Program-made: the position numbers and the translations under genes
Notes under the pieces: model-generated
The model's database searches: none
Seen by the model: only the letters and a program-made list of their open reading frames with translations
What the model was told of the DNA's origin: nothing
From: Ruegeria atlantica
Lineage (GTDB): Bacteria; Pseudomonadota; Alphaproteobacteria; Rhodobacterales; Rhodobacteraceae
Assembly (NCBI RefSeq): GCF_013032455.1
Contig: NZ_WQCF01000010.1
Location: 1-64,000, forward strand
Direction: 5' to 3'
Length of the DNA stretch: 64,000 nucleotides
Shown: positions 56,540 through 64,000 of the stretch, piece by piece
Numbering within the stretch: position 1 is the stretch's first letter
How the letters are laid out: the number at the start of each line of letters is the position of its first letter

Positions 56540-56564
56540 CAGGCTCTAACAAAGAAGAATGACG

Positions 56565-57665
56565 ATGAAACCTGAGACAGAGGCCGAACTGGCCGAGATG
56601 GTGGCGGGGCTGACGGAACCGGTGTGGATTGCCGGTGGCGGTACACGCGGAGTGGATGGGCCGGAGACCACGCTCGGGACCTCGGGGTTGAGCGGAATTA
56701 CCCTCTATGAGCCCGGTGCTCTGACCTTGGTGGCTAAAGCGGGTACGCCCGTGAGCGAGATCGAGGCCGCATTGGAGGCCGAAGGGCAGCAACTGGCGTT
56801 TGAACCGATGGACAACCGGGGTTTGCTAGGCACCAGCGGCACGCCGACCATTGGTGGTGTTGTGGCGGCCAATATCTCGGGTCCGCGCCGCATCCAGGCC
56901 GGGGCGTGCCGCGATTTTCTGTTGGGTGTTCGATATGTCGACGGTACTGGACAGGTCATCAAGAACGGCGGCCGGGTAATGAAGAATGTCACCGGCTACG
57001 ATCTGGTCAAACTCATGGCCGGATCCTGGGGAACGCTCGGAATCTTGACCGAAGTCTCGCTGAAAGTACTGCCTAAGCCCGAGGCGATGTCGACATTGGC
57101 CATTCAGGTGGCGGATATCGAGACAGCGGTTCAGGCCATGTCTGCAGCGCTGGGTTCTCCGTACGAGGTCAGCGGTGCCGCATACAACCCACAGGACAGT
57201 TGTACCTATCTGCGGGTCGAAGGGTTTTCGAAATCGGTGGCTTATCGAACCGATCAGTTGAAATCAGCACTGTCAGGATTTGGTGAGATCATCGAGACCC
57301 AAGACCCATCCAACCTGTGGCAGGCACTGCGCGATGTTGGCCCGTTTCGTGGCACTGATGGCGATGTCTGGCGGGTATCGGTCAAACCAAGCGATGCACC
57401 TGCGATCGCTGCGCGGTTGCAGGCAGACCAGCTTTTGTTCGATTGGGGCGGAGGCTTGATTTGGGTACAGGTTCCCAGCGGCACCGATCTGCGCGCCCGA
57501 TTGGGGATGTTTGATGGTCACGCGACGCTGGTGCGGGCTGATGTGCAGACTACCGAAGCTCTGGGTCGCTTTCAGCCTGAGATGGCCGGAGTTCAGGCTC
57601 TAACAAAAGGAATTCGACAACGTTTTGACCCGCGCGGTATCTTTAATCCGGGGCTGATGGGATAG
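56565..57665 (+). CDS. glcE: Glycolate oxidase FAD-binding subunit
   Basis: The 366-aa protein has the first FAD-binding domain (GGTRGVDG, LLGTSGTPTIGGVVAANISG, KNVTGYDLVKLMAGSWGTLGI) but is shorter than GlcD, as expected for GlcE. AAGAAG favours the ATG at 56565 over 56559. It lies between glcD and glcF in one operon. Confidence 0.93.
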   Translation: MKPETEAELAEMVAGLTEPVWIAGGGTRGVDGPETTLGTSGLSGITLYEPGALTLVAKAGTPVSEIEAALEAEGQQLAFEPMDNRGLLGTSGTPTIGGVVAANISGPRRIQAGACRDFLLGVRYVDGTGQVIKNGGRVMKNVTGYDLVKLMAGSWGTLGILTEVSLKVLPKPEAMSTLAIQVADIETAVQAMSAALGSPYEVSGAAYNPQDSCTYLRVEGFSKSVAYRTDQLKSALSGFGEIIETQDPSNLWQALRDVGPFRGTDGDVWRVSVKPSDAPAIAARLQADQLLFDWGGGLIWVQVPSGTDLRARLGMFDGHATLVRADVQTTEALGRFQPEMAGVQALTKGIRQRFDPRGIFNPGLMG

Positions 57666-57669
57666 GTCG

Positions 57670-58992
57670 ATGCAAACGACATTCACTGAAGAACAACTGC
57701 AGAATCCGGCAATCAAGCGTTCGAATGACATCCTGCGCAGTTGTGTCCATTGCGGGTTTTGCACCGCGACTTGCCCGACTTATCAAGTGCTGGGGGACGA
57801 GTTGGACAGCCCGCGCGGCCGTATCTATCTGATCAAGGACATGCTGGAGAATGAACGGGTTCCAGATGCGAAAACGGTCAAGCATATTGACCGCTGTTTG
57901 TCGTGTCTGGCCTGCATGACGACCTGCCCCTCGGGCGTGCATTACATGCATCTTGTCGACCATGCGCGGGAATACATCGAGGCCAACTACAAGCGCCCCT
58001 TCACGGATCGCGTGCTGCGCTGGGTGCTGGCGAAGATCCTGCCTTATCCGATGAGGTTCCGCTGGGCGCTATTAGGCGCCAAGCTGGGGCGCCCGTTCCG
58101 TTTTTTGATGCCTGATGCACGCCTGCGGGCGATGCTGGACATGGCGCCGAAACACATCCCTCCGGTCAGTCGCAATGATGACCCGCAGAGTTTTGCGCCC
58201 AAGGGACCGCGTACCAAGCGGGTGGCGCTGATGACGGGATGTGCGCAAAAGGCGCTGAACACCGACATCAACGACGCGACGATACGCCTGCTCACGCGGC
58301 TGGGGTGCGAGGTTGTGGTCGCCGAAGGCGCCGGATGCTGTGGCGCGCTGACCCATCACATGGGCAAGGTGCAGGACAGCCACAAAGCGGCAGAGGCCAA
58401 TATCCGAGCCTGGGTTGCCGAGATGGACAACAACGGCCTGGACGCGATCGTCATCAACACCTCAGGCTGTGGCACCACCGTCAAGGATTACGGGCATATG
58501 TTCCGCAATGATCCGCTGGCAGAAGATGCGGCGCGGGTGTCGGGCATAGCGATGGATATCAGCGAGCTATTGGTGCAGCTGGACCTGCCGGAAGGCGCCG
58601 ACAAGGGCTTGACCGTTGCCTATCACGCGGCCTGTTCCCTGCAGCATGGGCAAAAGATCAAAACCCACCCCAAGGACCTGTTGAAGAGGGCCGGTTTTGC
58701 TGTGTTAGAGCCTGCTGACAGCCATTTGTGCTGTGGCAGCGCGGGCACGTATAACCTGATGCAGCCTGAAATCTCGGGCCAGTTGAAACGTCGCAAAGTC
58801 AAAACGCTTGAGGCGAAAAACCCCGATGTGATCGCTGCGGGTAATATCGGGTGTATGATGCAGATCGGATCTGGAACTGACATTCCCGTCCTGCATACGG
58901 TTGAGCTGTTGGACTGGGCCACCGGAGGGCCCAAACCCCGAGCAATGCAGTCGGGGCATTCGTTTGGGTCTGACGTGCCGATACTGAAGTAA
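57670..58992 (+). CDS. glcF: Glycolate oxidase iron-sulfur subunit
   Basis: The 440-aa protein has two 4Fe-4S motifs (Cys25-28-31-35 and Cys76-79-82-86). Two CCG domains follow (EGAGCCGALTHHMG and SHLCCGSAGTYNLMQPE). It passes electrons from the FAD subunits to the quinone pool. It starts 4 bases after glcE. Confidence 0.95.
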   Translation: MQTTFTEEQLQNPAIKRSNDILRSCVHCGFCTATCPTYQVLGDELDSPRGRIYLIKDMLENERVPDAKTVKHIDRCLSCLACMTTCPSGVHYMHLVDHAREYIEANYKRPFTDRVLRWVLAKILPYPMRFRWALLGAKLGRPFRFLMPDARLRAMLDMAPKHIPPVSRNDDPQSFAPKGPRTKRVALMTGCAQKALNTDINDATIRLLTRLGCEVVVAEGAGCCGALTHHMGKVQDSHKAAEANIRAWVAEMDNNGLDAIVINTSGCGTTVKDYGHMFRNDPLAEDAARVSGIAMDISELLVQLDLPEGADKGLTVAYHAACSLQHGQKIKTHPKDLLKRAGFAVLEPADSHLCCGSAGTYNLMQPEISGQLKRRKVKTLEAKNPDVIAAGNIGCMMQIGSGTDIPVLHTVELLDWATGGPKPRAMQSGHSFGSDVPILK

Positions 58993-58999
58993 CCGCCGC

Positions 59000-59017
59000 T
59001 GATGCAGTGGTGCATCA
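59000..59017. terminator. Short hairpin after glcF
   Basis: A 7-bp perfect stem TGATGCA/TGCATCA with a 4-base loop lies 7 bases after the glcF stop. It has no T run, so termination is uncertain. Confidence 0.3.
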
Positions 59018-59110
59018 CTAGCCGACCGAAACAGCATTCAGAGCAGCCGCCCTATTTTCGCCCAACCAAGCCCGTAGAAAGATAGATCAAAAGCAACGTC
59101 GGAGAACCGT

Positions 59111-59902
59111 TTGCGAAACTGGATCAGGGCTTTAGCGTTGGCTGTTATGCCGATGGCCGCGATGGCGCAGGATACCGGGCTGAAAAGTCTGGACACTACG
59201 GATGCCGGGCGCGCCTGGATGGCTGTGGGCCGTCTGGATATCAACGGGGCCGGGTTTTGTACCGGTACGCTGATTTCGCCGACTTTGGTCCTGACCGCTG
59301 CACACTGTCTGTTTGACAAGGCGACCGGACAGAGGATTGATCTGTCTGAGGTCGAGTTTCTTGCGGCGTGGCGTCTGGGCCGTGCGTCAGCTTATCGGGC
59401 TGCGCGCCAGGCCGTCATTCACCCGAACTATAGCTATGAACACGAAACCTCGGCCGCGCGGTTGCGCAATGACATTGCCTTGATCGAACTGTGGCAACCC
59501 ATTCGCAACACCGCCATTGTTCCCTTTGACACAGGCAATCGACCGCATCGGGGCGAAGAGGTTGGTGTGGTGTCATACGCGCAAGACCGGGCTGAGGCAC
59601 CTTCGCTGCAAGAGGTCTGCTCGGTCATGACTCGCAGGTCCGAAGTTATGGTGATGTCTTGCGATGTCGAGTTCGGCTCATCCGGCGCGCCGGTTTTTTC
59701 TTTCGCCGAGGACCGCCCGCGCATCGTGTCTGTGGTGGCGGCCAAAGCTGAATTCAATGGACAGCGCGTCGCCGTTGGCACTCCGGTTGAAGGGTCGTTG
59801 CAGTTGTTGCACGCAGAATTGTCTGCTGGACGCGGGTTCCGTGCTGCACCGCCCAGTGGTGCGACCAGCAGAAACATTGGCGCGAGGTTCATCAAGCCAT
59901 GA
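59111..59902 (+). CDS. Secreted trypsin-like serine protease, copy 1
   Basis: The 263-aa protein has a signal peptide (to about AMAQD) and a chymotrypsin fold with His65 (TAAHC), Asp121 (NDIAL) and Ser191 in GSSGAP where GDSGGP is usual. The Asp before the serine is Ser, but the triad is intact. The start is a TTG at 59111, after GGAG. It overlaps the second protease gene by 4 bases (ATGA). Confidence 0.88.
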   Translation: MRNWIRALALAVMPMAAMAQDTGLKSLDTTDAGRAWMAVGRLDINGAGFCTGTLISPTLVLTAAHCLFDKATGQRIDLSEVEFLAAWRLGRASAYRAARQAVIHPNYSYEHETSAARLRNDIALIELWQPIRNTAIVPFDTGNRPHRGEEVGVVSYAQDRAEAPSLQEVCSVMTRRSEVMVMSCDVEFGSSGAPVFSFAEDRPRIVSVVAAKAEFNGQRVAVGTPVEGSLQLLHAELSAGRGFRAAPPSGATSRNIGARFIKP

Positions 59903-60714
59903 CGCGGTTCTTTCTGGGCATCCTTTTGTGCTTATCGGTTCTGTCGACCACGTCGCATGCCCAAAGCGCCAAGCGCAAGTTGACGGACCGCGAGGACCTC
60001 TATGGTTGGGAAGCTATCGGTCGGCTGGACATAGGCGACCAGGGTTTCTGTACCGGCACATTGATTGCCCGGGATTTGGTTTTGACCGCAGCTCACTGCG
60101 CGGTAGACAAGAGAACGGGTAGGCCATTCGCGCCCGGTAAAGTGACTTTCCGGGCGGGTTTGAGCAACGGTAAGGCTTTGGCTGACCGGAGTGTTGTTCA
60201 AATCGCTGTGCATTCGGATTATGGCAACCACCCGCACCTGTCGGCTGCTTTCGTCCGAGCGGATGTGGCTTTGATGCGACTTGAGCAGCCTATTCCCCAT
60301 TCCGTAGCCGATCCATTTGCCCTTCACAGCGGACGTTTGGCCGGAAATGAGGTCAGTATTGCCTCCTACGGGCGTGGTCGGTCCGAGGCGATCACGCGGG
60401 AACGTTCCTGCCGAATTCTGCAACGGCGTCAGGGGCTGATTACCTTTAACTGCGATATTACCTTTGGGTCATCAGGCTCGGCCCTGCTGGCCCGAAACGG
60501 CCCGCGTTGGCAAATCTTGTCGGTGGTGTCCGCTGTTGGAAACGATGGGCGTCAGAAAGTTGGTTTTGGCATGGAACTGGCCGGTATCGTTGAGGAATTA
60601 AAGGCTGATCTGCGCCGTGACGCGCCCAAGCCGCAGGCGTCAATTCGCCGATTGCAGGTGGGAACTGACAAATCCAGTTCTGGTGCGAAATTCATCTCCT
60701 CTGGCGGGTCTTGA
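59899..60714 (+). CDS. Secreted trypsin-like serine protease, copy 2
   Basis: The 271-aa protein has a signal peptide (to about SHAQS) and triad residues His66 (TAAHC), Asp122 (ADVAL) and Ser192 in GSSGSA. It is a diverged tandem paralogue of the preceding gene and is translationally coupled to it. Both have GSSG in place of GDSG. The stop codon lies inside the -35 element of the hsp20 promoter. Confidence 0.88.
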   Translation: MTRFFLGILLCLSVLSTTSHAQSAKRKLTDREDLYGWEAIGRLDIGDQGFCTGTLIARDLVLTAAHCAVDKRTGRPFAPGKVTFRAGLSNGKALADRSVVQIAVHSDYGNHPHLSAAFVRADVALMRLEQPIPHSVADPFALHSGRLAGNEVSIASYGRGRSEAITRERSCRILQRRQGLITFNCDITFGSSGSALLARNGPRWQILSVVSAVGNDGRQKVGFGMELAGIVEELKADLRRDAPKPQASIRRLQVGTDKSSSGAKFISSGGS

Positions 60715-60738
60715 ACTCGATCAAAATGCTCCCCATGT
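60710..60738 (+). promoter_or_regulatory. Sigma-32 heat-shock promoter of hsp20
   Basis: CTTGAA, a 15-base spacer and CCCCATGT match the E. coli RpoH consensus (CTTGAAA, 11-16, CCCCATNT) almost fully. The -35 element overlaps the stop codon of the second protease gene. Start of the hsp20 frame is about 100 bases downstream. Confidence 0.8.
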
Positions 60739-60836
60739 GAACTGTACCGGGTCGCCAAATACGGGACTCGGCATACTGAACCGCCCGTCCAAATGGAGGG
60801 CAAAACACAGATCGCTCAGACATGAGGATATGACAC

Positions 60837-61304
60837 ATGCGTACATTTGATTTTGCACCGCTGCACCGCGCCACCATTGGTTTCGACCAGATCGCAGACA
60901 TGATGGACCGCGTTTTGACCAATGACGTGGCTCAGCCCAGCTATCCGCCTTACAACATCGAAAAAACAGACGTCGACGCCTACCGCATCTCGGTTGCTGT
61001 CGCCGGTTTTTCGGAAGACGACCTGTCGGTCGAAGTGAAGGAAAACGCGCTGATCGTTGCCGGTAAAAAAGCCGCCGAGGACAAAGAGCGCAGCTACCTG
61101 CACCGTGGCATCGCCACCCGCGCGTTCGAGCGCCGCTTTGCGCTGGCCGATCACGTGCGTGTCACTGGCGCGAATCATGAAAACGGCATGCTGAACATCG
61201 ACCTTAAGCGCGAGGTGCCAGAGGCACTGAAACCGCGCCGGATCGAGATTTCTTCGGCCAAGGCCATCGAAAAGGATGTGGTTGACGCCAAAGCCGTGAA
61301 CTGA
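60837..61304 (+). CDS. Small heat shock protein (Hsp20/IbpA-like)
   Basis: The 155-aa protein has the MRTFDFAPLHRATIGFDQI start typical of class A alphaproteobacterial sHsps, an alpha-crystallin domain (about 35-130), the closing GMLNIDLKREVPE motif, and a C-terminal extension. It holds unfolded proteins for refolding. Transcription is predicted from the sigma-32 promoter at 60710; GAGGA is the ribosome binding site. A strong terminator follows. Confidence 0.93.
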   Translation: MRTFDFAPLHRATIGFDQIADMMDRVLTNDVAQPSYPPYNIEKTDVDAYRISVAVAGFSEDDLSVEVKENALIVAGKKAAEDKERSYLHRGIATRAFERRFALADHVRVTGANHENGMLNIDLKREVPEALKPRRIEISSAKAIEKDVVDAKAVN

Positions 61305-61355
61305 GGCCAAAACACACCGCGATAGTCCCGCCTCTCTGGACTGTCGCAGACTGCA

Positions 61356-61391
61356 CGCCCCGCGCACCTCCAGGCGCGGGGCGTTGTTTTT
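61356..61391 (+). terminator. Intrinsic terminator after hsp20
   Basis: A 10-bp perfect stem (CGCCCCGCGC with GCGCGGGGCG, 8-base loop) is followed by TTGTTTTT. Confidence 0.92.
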
Positions 61392-61498
61392 GCGGCAACA
61401 AGTGGCGGCTATGCGGACAATGCTGCCGTTCGCTATGTGGTTTGGCGGCTTCGTGATAGGATTGCTCGTACTCGACATGCTTTGAGGAGAATTTCACC

Positions 61499-62203
61499 AT
61501 GGGGAGGAAAGTATGTGCAATCATCGGCTTTGGTCCGGGCCTTGGGGTTGCTTACGCTGAGACCTTCAATCAAGCTGGATACAGTCTTGGTCTGCTAAGC
61601 AGGTCGGGCGCGAGATTTAACGGAGAGGAAGCGACCAATACATCGGTTCGAGCCTATGAATGCGACGCGGGCGACCCTGATAACCTTAAGGCGGCTCTGA
61701 CATCCGTTCAAAGCGATCTTGGTCTCATCGACGTCCTAATTTACAACGCAGACCTCGCCCAGTTTGGAGCTTTGGAGGATGTTTCAGAACTCCAGTTCGA
61801 ACAAAGTTGGCGTGTTGGAGCACTGGGTCTATTCGCCGCTGCCAAGGCTTTAGGACCTCAAATGTCCGAACGTGGCTCCGGCGCAATCATCGTATCTGGT
61901 GCCACTGCAGCGCTCCGGGGGAACGTATGGACAACAGCATTTGCCCCCTCGAAGTCTGCCCAGCGCACACTGGCGAACGCGCTCGCCAAGCAACTGGGTC
62001 CGAAAGGCGTACACATTGCGTATTTGGTCATCGACGGCGTAATCGACACGGAAGACACCCGAACGAACTTCGCTCCCAACGAACCCGACGAGTTCTTTAT
62101 CGATCCCCAGCACATTGCAGAAACGGCGTTGATGCTTGCGCATCAAGACAAATCTGCTTGGACGTTCGAACTCGATATTCGGCCATTCGGCGAGAAGTGG
62201 TAA
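61499..62203 (+). CDS. Short-chain dehydrogenase-like protein with Phe in place of catalytic Tyr
   Basis: The 234-aa protein has a Rossmann start GFGPGLGVAYAETF, the NADL variant of the NNAG strand, Ser133 in VSGATAA, and Phe148-X3-Lys152 where SDRs have Tyr-X3-Lys. Without the Tyr, normal carbonyl reduction is doubtful. It may bind cofactor without the usual turnover or act on another substrate. The gene is somewhat lower in G+C than its left neighbours. GAGGAG precedes the ATG. Confidence 0.8.
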   Translation: MGRKVCAIIGFGPGLGVAYAETFNQAGYSLGLLSRSGARFNGEEATNTSVRAYECDAGDPDNLKAALTSVQSDLGLIDVLIYNADLAQFGALEDVSELQFEQSWRVGALGLFAAAKALGPQMSERGSGAIIVSGATAALRGNVWTTAFAPSKSAQRTLANALAKQLGPKGVHIAYLVIDGVIDTEDTRTNFAPNEPDEFFIDPQHIAETALMLAHQDKSAWTFELDIRPFGEKW

Positions 62204-62337
62204 AGGTACGGGCGATCCATTGGCTGCTTAGCGGACAAAGCTGCATTTCAGAGCGTTCTAGGAATTGTTCATTGTCTACCCGCTCGCGATAAGCGAGAAG
62301 TATACCTGCCAGAAACATGCGATAGGTTTATCGGTCA

Positions 62338-63009
62338 ATGAAGCATTTGACGAGAAAAGTTGATGGCCGTAGATACGCCATACTGACTAACCCGCTACCT
62401 ACAGAAATTCAGAACGTCCTTCCAGTTTTCCAATCTGCCTATCAGGAGCTTTGGGAAAACTGGATCGATCTTCAAAAAAATGGCCTAAAAGTCGACGTCG
62501 CGGTCAAAGACGTACATGGATTAACGCCACAGCTAATAGGCGACCATGAAATGGGTGTTGGTAAGTTCCGATTGAAGGCTCTTTACGTTGACTTTCGTCA
62601 GTTCTGGATGCAAAAATCTCCTATTGAATTCAACAAGGTATGCAACCTTCTATATAAGCATACTGAAAGCGATGTCGGTCGTGACACCATCAAAATTCTT
62701 AAGTGCTATTGGAAGAAGGAACCCATTCTATTTGATAAACACTCTGTCTCTTCCAAGGACTTAATAGACGCAGTTTTCAACGGTGAGCTTTTCCATCGAG
62801 ATGAAGGGAAGATAGACAATGTTTCCGGAGGCCATACGATGATTGCTGATGAATTTCTGGCCTCTGCTCTTTTCTTTGCCGTCTATGATAGAATTGCTGT
62901 GCTACAGCGCCTCAATACTCTCCTTTTTTTAGCCTATCAGGGTAAACCGGCAATCGTTCTTTCAGATGCAATTCGATTTTCAGAACCTTACGACGGTCAA
63001 CCTTGGTGA
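62338..63009 (+). CDS. Low-GC orphan protein of unknown function
   Basis: The 223-aa protein (MKHLTRKVDGRRYAILTNPL to FSEPYDGQPW) has no motif I recognise, no signal peptide and no clear membrane helix. It is rich in Lys, Phe and Tyr. Its composition is far more A+T-rich than flanking genes, which points to transfer. No strong ribosome binding site is seen before the ATG. It stands alone with non-coding DNA on both sides. Confidence 0.55.
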   Translation: MKHLTRKVDGRRYAILTNPLPTEIQNVLPVFQSAYQELWENWIDLQKNGLKVDVAVKDVHGLTPQLIGDHEMGVGKFRLKALYVDFRQFWMQKSPIEFNKVCNLLYKHTESDVGRDTIKILKCYWKKEPILFDKHSVSSKDLIDAVFNGELFHRDEGKIDNVSGGHTMIADEFLASALFFAVYDRIAVLQRLNTLLFLAYQGKPAIVLSDAIRFSEPYDGQPW

Positions 63010-63267
63010 CAAGGACAGCGAATCGACGAACGATCTAATTATCTGGAAACGATCCAACCGGTACTCGCTGGGCTAACAGCATGCTGCGTGAGCAAAGCAT
63101 TAGCCCCGCTGATTGGCAGCATTGGGCTCACTGCAGACATTGCCGGTCATCCCAAACGCCCCGACCGAAGTCAGCCCGGGCTGTGTTTCGGCTCCGTCCA
63201 TTGAAAGATGGCAACGCTTTGGATGCGCTTTAGAGGCAAGCGCACCCAAATAAATGGACCGGGTGGA

Positions 63268-64000
63268 TCAGACCGACATGCAGACGTATTTCATCTCAAG
63301 ATAGTCTTCCATGCCGTGATGGCTGCCTTCGCGACCCAGGCCGGATTGTTTGACGCCGCCAAACGGGCCCAACTCGGTCGAGATGATGCCGGTGTTCACG
63401 CCGACGATGCCATACTCCAGCGCTTCGGCCACTTTGTAGACGCGGCTCAGGTCCTTGGCATAGAAATACGAGGCCAGACCAAAGATCGTGTCGTTGGCCA
63501 TGGCGATAACATCGTCCTCATCTTCAAACTTAAACAGTGGTGCCAGCGGACCAAAGGTTTCGTCCTGCGCAACCATCATGTCCTGAGTGACGCCGGTCAC
63601 GATGGTCGGCTGGAAGAAGGTGCCGCCCAGATCATGGGGCAGACCTCCGGTTAGAACCGCGCCGCCCTTGTCGGTCACGTCCTTGATATGCTCTTTGACC
63701 TTTGCCACCGCATCTTCGTTGATCAGCGGGCCGGTGGTGGTGCCTTCGGAAAGGCCGTCGCCGACACTTAGCGCTTCAACGGCGGCTTTCAGTTTGGAGG
63801 CGAACTCATCATAGACACCCGCCTGCACGTAGATTCGGTTGGCGCAGACGCAGGTCTGTCCGTTGTTGCGGAACTTGCACAGCATCGCACCTTCGACGGC
63901 TGCATCCAGATCGGCGTCGTCAAAAACGATGAACGGCGCGTTGCCGCCCAGCTCCATCGAGCATTTCATCACCTGATCCGCAGCCTGACGCAGCAGAATG
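63268..64000 (-). CDS. gabD: Succinate-semialdehyde dehydrogenase-like ALDH, C-terminal part (cut by window end)
   Basis: The visible 244 codons match the C-terminal half of the GabD group: catalytic Glu in MELGGNAPFIVFDDADLD, catalytic Cys in NNGQTCVCANRIYVQ, then ETFGPLAPLF and GGVKQSGLGREGSHHGMEDYLEMKY. The start lies beyond 64000. It oxidises succinate semialdehyde to succinate in 4-aminobutyrate use. The 258-base gap before it has no gene I can support. Confidence 0.9.
   Translation of the reverse strand, partial: ILLRQAADQVMKCSMELGGNAPFIVFDDADLDAAVEGAMLCKFRNNGQTCVCANRIYVQAGVYDEFASKLKAAVEALSVGDGLSEGTTTGPLINEDAVAKVKEHIKDVTDKGGAVLTGGLPHDLGGTFFQPTIVTGVTQDMMVAQDETFGPLAPLFKFEDEDDVIAMANDTIFGLASYFYAKDLSRVYKVAEALEYGIVGVNTGIISTELGPFGGVKQSGLGREGSHHGMEDYLEMKYVCMSV

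Noticed and set aside
60739-60836. ROSE-type RNA thermometer before hsp20
   Set aside because: CGCTC and GAGG could pair near the start codon, but the typical conserved bulge pattern could not be made out by eye; folding would be needed.

Overview
The window looks like chromosomal DNA of a marine alphaproteobacterium of the Roseobacter group (Rhodobacteraceae), perhaps near Ruegeria or Phaeobacter. The grounds are about 60% G+C in most genes, a dense mix of tandem transporters and central metabolism, and protein types typical of that group (YjbF/YjbH export proteins, a lysine dehydrogenase plus ALDH7 pair, GT14 and sulfotransferase neighbours, glcDEF, XRE-cupin regulators). The genus is an inference. 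No insertion sequence, integrase, CRISPR array or rRNA operon was seen.

Region by region. (1) 1-2.9 kb: the 3' part of an initiator-type tRNA with a damaged T-stem, then a lower-GC accessory stretch with a GT90 glycosyltransferase (apparently frameshifted near its 5' end), a secreted ClpP-like protein and a PP1-like phosphatase. (2) 3.0-13.6 kb: exopolysaccharide/capsule locus: manC and ugd for sugar nucleotides, a Wza-type export lipoprotein, YjbF, YjbH and YjbE, a BY-kinase/co-polymerase and an ExoY-type initiating sugar transferase. (3) 14.0-21.0 kb: oligopeptide-type ABC importer with two tandem paralogous binding proteins. (4) 21.1-29.2 kb: the most unusual part: a SAM-cyclase-ATPase-TPR protein, directly followed by a pentameric ligand-gated channel-like protein, facing a giant multidomain enzyme (degenerate cyclic-nucleotide-binding fold, phytochelatin-synthase-like peptidase, degenerate second peptidase copy, cysteine-less glutaredoxin fold, HFCD flavoprotein decarboxylase, ankyrins, gamma-glutamylcyclotransferase). 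(5) 29.5-32.2 kb: lysine dehydrogenase and aminoadipate semialdehyde dehydrogenase. (6) 32.2-34.8 kb: divergent GT14 glycosyltransferase and sulfotransferase. (7) 34.9-41.6 kb: ilvD, XRE-cupin regulator with a palindromic operator, sulfurtransferase, aminotransferase, amtB-glnK. (8) 41.9-52.4 kb: a bifunctional PBP, dispersed leuB, leuD and leuC, HdeD, redoxin, a secreted phosphatase and MscS. (9) 52.4-58.9 kb: rsfS, rlmH, flavodoxin and glcDEF behind a GntR-like operator. (10) 59.1-64 kb: two tandem secreted trypsin-like proteases, hsp20 with a sigma-32 promoter, an SDR, a low-GC orphan gene, and gabD running off the end.

How it fits together. Region 4 is the best candidate for an undescribed system. 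Four of the folds in the giant protein belong to families that act on glutathione, gamma-glutamyl bonds or C-terminal cysteine. A route from glutathione to a decarboxylated gamma-glutamyl thiol and then to 5-oxoproline plus an aminothiol can be drawn. The neighbouring cyclase and channel suggest a signalling layer. All of this is inference from domain content; no activity can be read from sequence alone.
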